Below, one piece after another: positions 45,670 to 51,883 of a DNA stretch of 64,000 bases; the first letter of the stretch is position 1; the number at the start of each line of letters is the position of its first letter. Both the position numbers and the translations under genes were made by a program. The notes under the pieces are model-generated. The model worked only from the letters and a program-made list of their open reading frames with translations. It ran no database searches and was not told the origin of the DNA. Source of the stretch: DAOPJM01 sp964490325 (GTDB taxonomy: Bacteria > Bacillota > Clostridia > Christensenellales > CAG-138); NCBI GenBank assembly GCA_964490325.1, contig CAZBBX010000004.1:30153-94152 (forward strand). Direction: 5' to 3'.

Positions 45670-46374
45670 TCACCTCCTTGCAAGCGCGAACATGCCAAAG
45701 CCCTCGCTTCTTCGACTGCCCATGCCCCCTGCCAGCAGCAGAGTTAGATCCTCGGGGGCGCCATCCAACTCGTATGTGCCGATCGAACAGCGTATCTTCA
45801 CGCCGAAGGCGTCCACGACCGTTTTTCGAGGCTGCAGGGGCGTCAGCTTCACACTGTGTGCGGGATCGTCCAGCAGCCTTGCATTCACGGCATGCAGGCA
45901 GTCGCTAAACTCGTCATCCGAATATATATAGTAGCGATCGGGCTTGTCCGCGACATGCTGCCGCACGACAAGGGGGCTGAGAAAACGGATGATGATCGGG
46001 CTTGTGCGAAGGATCTGCATGGGCTTTGCCGTAACGCGTTCGGGCTTGAGCGCGTTGCCGTCCGCCAAGGCGTAGGACTTGCCGCGGCTTTTCAAAAACG
46101 CGTTGTACAGATAGAGTGCGTCCATTTCATTGCGAGAGGAAAGCAGAATGCGAACAGAGGCGTCCCGCAGACGGATGCAGGTCGGTTCAAAGTCGGGTTC
46201 GGAAAGCAATACGGAAAAAGTGAAGTCCTTCATGATGGCTCCGCCGTCATACAGCATGCGAAAGCGCTCCGGATACTCTTCGCTTAGGACTGACTTGATC
46301 AGACTGACAATGGCGTCGCGGTACTCCCGCGGCAGCTGCGGTTTACGCAGCAAAGCTTGCACTTCAACGATCAT
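45670..46374 (-). CDS. cas6: CRISPR pre-crRNA endoribonuclease Cas6
   Basis: This 234-residue RAMP nuclease cuts within the repeats. The C-terminal glycine-rich loop LAGGMGSRRSEGFGMF is diagnostic. The first gene of the cas operon, it starts at the ATG at 46374; an ATG 3 codons upstream touches the GGAAGG binding site. Confidence 0.92.
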   Translation of the reverse strand: MIVEVQALLRKPQLPREYRDAIVSLIKSVLSEEYPERFRMLYDGGAIMKDFTFSVLLSEPDFEPTCIRLRDASVRILLSSRNEMDALYLYNAFLKSRGKSYALADGNALKPERVTAKPMQILRTSPIIIRFLSPLVVRQHVADKPDRYYIYSDDEFSDCLHAVNARLLDDPAHSVKLTPLQPRKTVVDAFGVKIRCSIGTYELDGAPEDLTLLLAGGMGSRRSEGFGMFALARR

Positions 46375-46490
46375 CTGTATCATCCTTCCCGTGAACTACT
46401 GTGTATTTCTATTGTTGTTACTTGTCGGCGTGGATACCGAACACATATCGCCGATGATGCATCAGAATACTATTAATACTTTGCCTCATA

Positions 46491-46519
46491 AATATACCAT
46501 AAGCACATATCTATGTCAA
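46491..46519 (-). promoter_or_regulatory. Promoter of the cas operon
   Basis: On the minus strand TTGACA (46514-46519), 17 bases, TATATT (46491-46496), in A/T-rich DNA about 115 bases upstream of cas6. Confidence 0.75.
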
Positions 46520-46770
46520 GCAAAAAATGACCGATCAACGCGTTCTTTTCGGCCAAGGTCAACGCGTTCGGATCCGTTGCTTGCGGCCCCTTTCGTCCGG
46601 CGATCCCGTATACATCTGCCTTGCGGGAAACCTTTCTGCAGGCACTGCGTCATCTTGTCAGACAAGTTTTGACAGACGTATCCGCCCCTCCCCCCGATCC
46701 CGACCGAAAATTCACAGCTTGTTAACGCTTCCGTGACAGAGCCGCCTTATCATTTTTGTATGATCTATGG

Positions 46771-46820
46771 GAGCCTGTTCCCTTCAAGCCGCAGGAAAAG
46801 CGGCGCAGGTCGGGAACGGG
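46771..46820 (+). ncRNA. Structured leader upstream of the NlpC/P60-like gene
   Basis: CCTGTTCCC (46774-46782) pairs with GGGAACGGG (46812-46820), enclosing GCCGC/GCGGC (46788-46804). A -10-like TATGAT lies at 46759-46764. The element sits within the intergenic stretch 46520-46901, which has no other gene. It does not match a riboswitch I can name. Confidence 0.4.
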
Positions 46821-46901
46821 TGCGCAGCGGGTCGGCGCGGCCGTTTCTAAAAAGCAGCGGCGCCTTGTCTGTCCTGTTGCCTTTCAAAAAAGGAGGTTCC
46901 C

Positions 46902-47615
46902 ATGAAACGGTATTTCAGTCTGGCGTTTAGTATGCTGTTGCTTATGGCGTCGCTCGGCTGCGAGATCAAGGCGGATAACATCGTAAACGACGGCGGCGAC
47001 TCCGATCCCATCCACATCGTCGGTACCGCCGAGAGCGCAACGCCCGATACGACCGCCACCAACTATATCGGCGGCGTAACGATCGACACCCCCGTGGCGA
47101 CTGCCACGCCCACGCCGGAGCCGACGCCTACCCCAAGCCCCACTCCCACGCCGACGCCCACCATCACGCCGACGCTTACCCCCACGCCCACAGTGGGCGT
47201 GACCCCCACTCCCAACAGCACCAAGGCGGAGCAGTTCATTGCCATTGCCAAGGGGCAGCTTGACGCGCCCTATGTGCGCGGCGGTGTGAGCGTTGAGACG
47301 GACGGCGGCTATGATCCCGGCGGCTTCATCTACTTCTGCCTCAAGCAGATGGGCGAGAGCTGCCGCCACAAGACCTCCAAGGGCTATTCCGAGATGGAGG
47401 AGTGGACGTATATCAGCGACATGGATCAGCTGTTGGCGGGAGATCTGATCTTCTTCCGCGTCAGCGACAGCACGGACGTCAACTGCGCCTGCATCTATCT
47501 GGGCGATGGGCTGATGATCTACCCCTCCTCAAGCGAGGGTAAGGTCATCACCGCCAAGCTGCGCACCGACTACTGGATCCACGCCTTCGCCTTTGGACGC
47601 AGGGTATACGGTTAA
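46902..47615 (+). CDS. Lipoprotein with degenerate NlpC/P60 domain
   Basis: This 237-residue protein has a lipobox at SLGC (Cys20), a Pro-Thr-rich wall-spanning linker (about 68-106) and an NlpC/P60 fold from about 108. The catalytic motif DCSGF is DPGGF here (Pro139) and the catalytic His in HVGIYLG is replaced (CACIYLG, Cys195), so it cannot be the usual papain-like cell-wall endopeptidase. Everything else of the family (PYVRGG, GDLIFF, IYLGDG, MIY) is kept. Start is behind AAGGAGG. It may bind or regulate the wall without cutting. Confidence 0.8.
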   Translation: MKRYFSLAFSMLLLMASLGCEIKADNIVNDGGDSDPIHIVGTAESATPDTTATNYIGGVTIDTPVATATPTPEPTPTPSPTPTPTPTITPTLTPTPTVGVTPTPNSTKAEQFIAIAKGQLDAPYVRGGVSVETDGGYDPGGFIYFCLKQMGESCRHKTSKGYSEMEEWTYISDMDQLLAGDLIFFRVSDSTDVNCACIYLGDGLMIYPSSSEGKVITAKLRTDYWIHAFAFGRRVYG

Positions 47616-47640
47616 GGCCTTGTTTCCCCCGTTTTCGCGC

Positions 47641-47668
47641 TTGCGTTTTTCAAAAAAACGGGTATACT
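47641..47668 (+). promoter_or_regulatory. Promoter of the CAT-like gene
   Basis: TTGCGT (47641-47646), 16 bases, TATACT (47663-47668). Confidence 0.55.
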
Positions 47669-47696
47669 GAACGCAAAGAAACGGGGGGCATGAAAC

Positions 47697-48362
47697 ATGC
47701 AAAAGGCGAGCTGCAGTAAGATCGATCCGAACACATGGCCGCGCAAGGCGCACTGCGACTTTTTTGGCGGACTGGAGGTACCCTTCTACAGCGTCACCTT
47801 CCCCGTTGACGCGACCAAGGTCTACCGCGTCGCCAAGGCGCGGGAGCTGTCCTTTTACCTTTGCATGATCTATGTCGCCACCCGTGCCGTCAACCGCGTG
47901 CAGGCCTTCCGCTATAAGCTGCGCGGCGAGGGGGTCGTGCTGTGGGACACGCTGTCCCCCTCCTTTACCATCCCCTGGGGCGACGGTCTGTTCGCCATCC
48001 TCAACATGGACTTCGACCCGACGGAGGATCTTGCGGCCTTCTGCTCAAGAGCGTCGCAGCTTTCGACGGCGCTGACAAAGCCGCTGCCCGACGCCGATGA
48101 GGACGCAAGGGACGATCTGATCTACTTCTCCTGCCTGCCTTGGCTTTCTTATACGCAGGTGACGCAGGAGCATTCCCTCGACCGCGGCGACTCCGTGCCG
48201 CGCTTGATGTGGGGGCGTTTCACCAAGGAGGACGAAACAATCCGCCTGCCCTTTACGGTGCAGGTGAACCATCGCCTGATCGACGGCGCGCATCTTGGCG
48301 CGCTGAACGAGGCGCTCACGGCGGAGTTTACAGACTTATACGAAAGGGAGCTTTCTCGATGA
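47697..48362 (+). CDS. Chloramphenicol acetyltransferase-family protein
   Basis: This 221-residue protein matches the trimeric CAT fold: HCDFFGGLEVPFYSVTFPVD at the start, FSCLPWLSYTQV in the middle and the active-site motif VNHRLIDGAH, with His192 in the place of the catalytic His of HHxxxDG. The first His of HH is Asn. It may acylate a substrate other than chloramphenicol. It starts behind GGGGGG and overlaps the next gene as ATGA. Confidence 0.85.
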   Translation: MQKASCSKIDPNTWPRKAHCDFFGGLEVPFYSVTFPVDATKVYRVAKARELSFYLCMIYVATRAVNRVQAFRYKLRGEGVVLWDTLSPSFTIPWGDGLFAILNMDFDPTEDLAAFCSRASQLSTALTKPLPDADEDARDDLIYFSCLPWLSYTQVTQEHSLDRGDSVPRLMWGRFTKEDETIRLPFTVQVNHRLIDGAHLGALNEALTAEFTDLYERELSR

Positions 48363-49150
48363 AGGATCAAAAAAAAGCGGATACTGCGGAAACGGGCGCT
48401 GCGCCCGTCCAAAAAAAGAAGCGCTTTTGGCAGCGCGGCTGGTTCATCGTCCTCTGCTGCGTGCTGGGTTTCTTTCTGCTGTTTGGGCTGACCTTTGCCC
48501 TGACCCTCAACGCCCGCCGTCAGACGGAAGCGCAGCGCACCGCGCCGCCGACCTCCACGCCCACGGCGATCCCTTCCCCTACGCCCGTTCCCGAGCGCAA
48601 CTACGACAAGGGCGAAACGCTGTCCTTTGATCCCGACACGAGCGCTTTAGGGATGGAAGCCTCCGTACTGGAGGATTTTGCGGACGAGCTGGGCGCTGCC
48701 TACTGGGTGGACGTGACCCCCGACTCCCTAAAGGCGGTCAGCGACGCCATCGTCATTCGCCACACCCTCATCGAGTGCAGTTACCTTGTGCAGGACGGCG
48801 CATACTACCGCTTGGGCGAGGGCTTGGGCGGCTACGGCGTGATGGACATGCTGGTCTGCGACCTGAACTTTGATGGTACAAATGAAATTTTATACACCTA
48901 TTCCTTTGGAAATCAGTCAGAATATACCTCCAAGGTAGGCTGGTTCGACCTTGCCGCCCATACGGACGTCCATTCCGATTTCTCTCTCCCGCAGGGAAAC
49001 CTTGCACTGGCCAACGAGGACGGCGCCTGCATCCTCTATCGCTGCACACGCGGCGACGGCGCGACCGAGGGCGGCTACGTTCTGTATCTGGGCGACCGCT
49101 TGGGAGAGCTTGTCGAGGACGACTCCGCCCTGTTCCTGCTTTTAGCATAA
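48359..49150 (+). CDS. Membrane-anchored extracytoplasmic protein of unknown function
   Basis: This 263-residue protein has a basic cytoplasmic head, one membrane helix (about 26-49), a Pro-Thr-rich linker (about 58-77) and an extracellular domain with DLNFDGTNEILYTYSFG, resembling a calcium-binding FG-GAP/VCBS-like repeat. Family not recognised. It overlaps the CAT-like gene by 4 bases. Confidence 0.7.
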   Translation: MKDQKKADTAETGAAPVQKKKRFWQRGWFIVLCCVLGFFLLFGLTFALTLNARRQTEAQRTAPPTSTPTAIPSPTPVPERNYDKGETLSFDPDTSALGMEASVLEDFADELGAAYWVDVTPDSLKAVSDAIVIRHTLIECSYLVQDGAYYRLGEGLGGYGVMDMLVCDLNFDGTNEILYTYSFGNQSEYTSKVGWFDLAAHTDVHSDFSLPQGNLALANEDGACILYRCTRGDGATEGGYVLYLGDRLGELVEDDSALFLLLA

Positions 49151-49261
49151 GGAAATATTCTCCCAAGTTGGGACGGATTTCCAAGATTCCCGCCAAAGCG
49201 ACAGAGACAGGCGTTATTCGCAGCGGCGAATAGTGACTTTAAAACTTTATCAATAATTTTC

Positions 49262-49291
49262 TTGACAGAAGACAGGGCGCCTTGCTATAAT
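49262..49291 (+). promoter_or_regulatory. Promoter of the RiPP cassette
   Basis: TTGACA (49262-49267), 18 bases, then TGCTATAAT with -10 TATAAT (49286-49291). This is one of the strongest consensus promoters in the window. Confidence 0.8.
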
Positions 49292-49318
49292 AATATAGAT
49301 TCAAGGGTGGAACCCTGT

Positions 49319-49350
49319 TTTCGTGTATTTTCGGTACCGAAGGGACGAAA
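49319..49350 (+). promoter_or_regulatory. Leader hairpin overlapping the radical SAM ribosome binding site
   Basis: TTTCGT (49319-49324) pairs with ACGAAA (49345-49350) around the palindrome TTCGGTACCGAA (49330-49341). AAGGGA, the probable ribosome binding site of the TTG start at 49354, lies on the right side of this fold. Confidence 0.45.
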
Positions 49351-49353
49351 GAC

Positions 49354-50448
49354 TTGTCAAAGGCAGAGCAGGATACGGAGCGTTTGGACTACACGGCGTT
49401 GTTCGAGCGCTTACGGCATAAGTATACAGAGCACGGCCTGCCGCTCAAGGCGACCTTCGAGCTGACGCCCCGCTGCACGCTGAACTGTCATATGTGCTAC
49501 ATGCACGTTGACGGCCTACAGCGAAAGGAGCTTGCCACCGAGCAATGGCTGTCCGTCATGCGGGACGCCTGCGATGCGGGGCTGCTCTATGCGGGACTGA
49601 GCGGCGGCGAATGCACGCTGCATCCGGGCTTTGCCGAGATCTACCGCTACCTCAAGTCCCGCGGCGTCTTCGTGACGGTGCAGACCAACGGAACGCTTAT
49701 GGACGAAACGCTTGTTTCCCTCTTTTCCGAGCTGCCGCCGCGTTCAGTCCGCACAACGCTCTACGGAGCGGATGCAGCGGGCTACGAGCGAATCACGGGA
49801 CACAAAGAGGCCTTTGAAAAGGTGGTCAGGGGACTGAAGCTGCTCAAGGCGGCCAATATCCGCAGCGATATCACGCTGACGGTGACAAGGCAGCTGTTCA
49901 ACGATCTGCCCCGCGTGTTGGCACTGGCCTCGGAGCTGGCCAACGGTTCGGTCAACGTGGACAGCGATCTGATGCAGCCGCAGGCTGAAACGGGACGGGA
50001 GCTCAACGATTTTGCATTGAGCATGGACGAGCAGGCAGCCGTGTGGCGGCAGCTCATCGATCCCGACAAGCCGCCGATGATCTCGGACGCAAGCGCGTTG
50101 GGACGCTTTTCGGGGATGCCCTGCACGGCGGGTCTTTGCTCCTTCTGGATGAACTGGGAGGGCGTGATGACTCCCTGCCTGAGCTTTCCGCTTGCGGAGG
50201 GACGACCCTTGGACGAGGGTTTCCTGCCCGCTTGGAAGCGCATCAACGCCGCAGCCAAGGCCTATCGCCGTTCCGACGAATGTCTCGGCTGCCCCCACCT
50301 CAACGCTTGTAAGTTTTGTCCCGCACGTTATGCCTTGGCAAGCGGCGGGTTGGGCGCTCGGTTGGGCGCTCGTCCCTGCAACATCGAAGCGCGCCTGCTT
50401 CCCATGACGGTTGCAAGGGAGGTATGCAAAACCGATGGATTCTGTTAA
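49354..50448 (+). CDS. Radical SAM/SPASM peptide maturase
   Basis: This 364-residue enzyme has the radical SAM cluster motif CxxxCxxC at Cys41-45-48 (TPRCTLNCHMCYM), the GGE-like SAM motif LSGGE (82-86) and a C-terminal SPASM region with seven cysteines (257, 262, 275, 310, 313, 319, 322, and 342), giving two auxiliary iron-sulfur clusters. Such enzymes install carbon-carbon, thioether or other bonds in peptides. It begins at TTG behind AAGGGA. The 56-residue precursor follows 24 bases downstream, then a PqqD-bearing kinase-like gene, so I place it in a RiPP cassette. Confidence 0.9.
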   Translation: MSKAEQDTERLDYTALFERLRHKYTEHGLPLKATFELTPRCTLNCHMCYMHVDGLQRKELATEQWLSVMRDACDAGLLYAGLSGGECTLHPGFAEIYRYLKSRGVFVTVQTNGTLMDETLVSLFSELPPRSVRTTLYGADAAGYERITGHKEAFEKVVRGLKLLKAANIRSDITLTVTRQLFNDLPRVLALASELANGSVNVDSDLMQPQAETGRELNDFALSMDEQAAVWRQLIDPDKPPMISDASALGRFSGMPCTAGLCSFWMNWEGVMTPCLSFPLAEGRPLDEGFLPAWKRINAAAKAYRRSDECLGCPHLNACKFCPARYALASGGLGARLGARPCNIEARLLPMTVAREVCKTDGFC

Positions 50449-50472
50449 TACTTTTACAGGAGGTAAAAAAAA

Positions 50473-50643
50473 ATGAAGAAGGCTTACAAAAAACCCACAA
50501 TCGTCGCGATCGCCCTTGATCTGGACGAGCATATCACCGCAGGAAGCGGTGTCCCGTCGGGACAGTGCGGATGGAATTGGTCGGGATCAACCGCACAAAC
50601 CTGCCAAACCTCCGGCTGGGGCAGCTACGAAGGCCAAAACTAA
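50473..50643 (+). CDS. RiPP precursor peptide, 56 residues
   Basis: This short gene is missed by length cut-offs but has the best ribosome binding site in the region (AGGAGGT, 8 bases before ATG). The leader half begins MKKAYKKPTIVAIALDLDEH, a form common in clostridial peptides next to radical SAM maturases. The core half after TAGSG has Cys32-Gly-Trp34-Asn-Trp36 and Cys44, then Trp49 and Tyr52, and ends EGQN. Two Cys and three Trp suit thioether or aromatic cross-links by the upstream enzyme. No peptidase or exporter gene is nearby. Confidence 0.85.
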   Translation: MKKAYKKPTIVAIALDLDEHITAGSGVPSGQCGWNWSGSTAQTCQTSGWGSYEGQN

Positions 50644-50663
50644 TAAGCACAAACCAATAGCCT

Positions 50664-51821
50664 ATGGTTTTTGACCCAAGCGGCATCTGTATCCGTGTCG
50701 ATGATACGGATACAGATGCGCTTTGCTTTCAATCCTTTATCCCCTTTTCCTGCGAAGCGTCCGCCATCGATGTGGAGCTTCGGCTTTGCTCTGCGCCCTT
50801 TACCGTCCCCGTACCGCTCAACTGCTATGGGCAGGCGCAGATCGGCTCCGTTGGCAAGCGCTTTTTCTATGTCGGCACTGACGACGTCGCCCTGTGTACG
50901 GAGAGCGCGGCCTTGCCCCTTACGGAACGTTGGACGCTGTATCTAAGGCAAAAGGACGAGCCGAAGGCGGCGCTGCAGGCGCAGCTGCTGTTGCGGCTGG
51001 CCTTTGAGTCTCTTTTTGCCAAGCGCGGCGGCGTATCGCCCCATGCGGGCTGCCTGACGCGAAACGGGGAAGCGCTGCTGTTCATGGCGCCCTCGCGCGG
51101 CGGCAAGAGCAGTCTGATGGAGCGCTGGCGGCGGGGCGCGCCCGCTTGGACGGTGCTTAACGCCGACAGGCCGAGCCTGTCGCTTCACAACGGCAAGGTC
51201 AGCGTGAGCGGCGCGCCCTGGAGCGGGGTGGAGAACGTCTACCGAAGCGAAACGGCACGGCCCTTGGCGCTTATCGACCTCAGGCACGGGCGGGAAAACC
51301 GCCTGCGCCGCCTGTCTGCGCAGGAAGCCTATGCGGCGCTCCTTGCCCGCTGTTCCCTGCCCGTGTGGGACGCGGAGGCTGCCGCTGCCGCCGCTAAAAC
51401 GGTGCGGCTGCTTGCGGAGGCGCTGCCCCTGTATCGCATGGACTGCGTCAACGAGCAAAGCGCTGCGGACGCCCTAATGAACGCGCTTGCGGAGGACGAC
51501 ATTCTGCCGCTGCAATGGACGGCGGCGGCGCAGGCGCAGCGGCTGCTGCCCACGGAGCGCGACATGCAGCGTGGGAGCGGGTATTCTCAAAAGGAGCTCG
51601 ACGGGAGCCTGTATGCGCTGCCCGTCCATGGCGGCGAGGCGCTGCGCTTGGACGGCTGCGCACCCTTTCTGTGGGAAAGGCTGTCAAGGCCGCAGACCAA
51701 AACGGAGCTGCTCAACGCGCTGCTTGCCGAATATGCTGTTGAGCGGGACGAGGCGGCGGCGGACTTGGACGCGTTCCTGTCAAAGCTCAAGGCGCTTGAC
51801 GCCTTGGAGGACGTCCGATAA
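50664..51821 (+). CDS. HPr kinase-like P-loop protein fused to a PqqD-type peptide-binding domain
   Basis: This 385-residue protein has an HPrK-like ATPase with Walker A APSRGGKSS (142-150), LNADRPSL near 165 and GAPWSG (183-188). Residues about 308-385 (YSQKELDGSLYALP, then LDGCAPFLWERL) are a PqqD/RRE-type domain that binds RiPP leaders. Similar kinases phosphorylate lasso-peptide C-termini, so it could modify the precursor or supply its leader-binding domain to the radical SAM enzyme. No ribosome binding site precedes the ATG, and a strong inverted repeat lies at its start; translation may be coupled to the precursor. Confidence 0.8.
   Translation: MVFDPSGICIRVDDTDTDALCFQSFIPFSCEASAIDVELRLCSAPFTVPVPLNCYGQAQIGSVGKRFFYVGTDDVALCTESAALPLTERWTLYLRQKDEPKAALQAQLLLRLAFESLFAKRGGVSPHAGCLTRNGEALLFMAPSRGGKSSLMERWRRGAPAWTVLNADRPSLSLHNGKVSVSGAPWSGVENVYRSETARPLALIDLRHGRENRLRRLSAQEAYAALLARCSLPVWDAEAAAAAAKTVRLLAEALPLYRMDCVNEQSAADALMNALAEDDILPLQWTAAAQAQRLLPTERDMQRGSGYSQKELDGSLYALPVHGGEALRLDGCAPFLWERLSRPQTKTELLNALLAEYAVERDEAAADLDAFLSKLKALDALEDVR
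50683..50719 (+). repeat. 14-bp perfect inverted repeat between precursor and kinase-like gene
   Basis: GCATCTGTATCCGT (50683-50696) and its exact complement (50706-50719) with a 9-base loop lie inside the first codons of the kinase-like gene, 40 bases after the precursor stop. In RNA it would shield the precursor mRNA end or lower translation of the downstream gene. Confidence 0.7.
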
Positions 51822-51829
51822 AGCAGAAA

Positions 51830-51867
51830 AACAAAACGCGGCGGGAGTACGATGCTCCCGCCGTGTT
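51830..51867 (-). terminator. Terminator of pheST, also possible for the RiPP cassette
   Basis: CGGCGGGAG/CTCCCGCCG form the stem (51838-51863). On the minus strand it is followed by CGTTTTGTTTTTC; on the plus strand by TGTTGTTGT. Confidence 0.75.
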
Positions 51868-51883
51868 GTTGTATAAGGGCTTC

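Noticed and set aside
46771..46901. c-di-AMP (ydaO) riboswitch before the NlpC/P60-like gene
   Set aside because: The gene context fits but the conserved ydaO sequence blocks cannot be found.
47697..48362. Chloramphenicol resistance gene
   Set aside because: It is a CAT-family protein, but the active-site HH is NH and the context is not resistance-like, so a different acyl acceptor is as likely.
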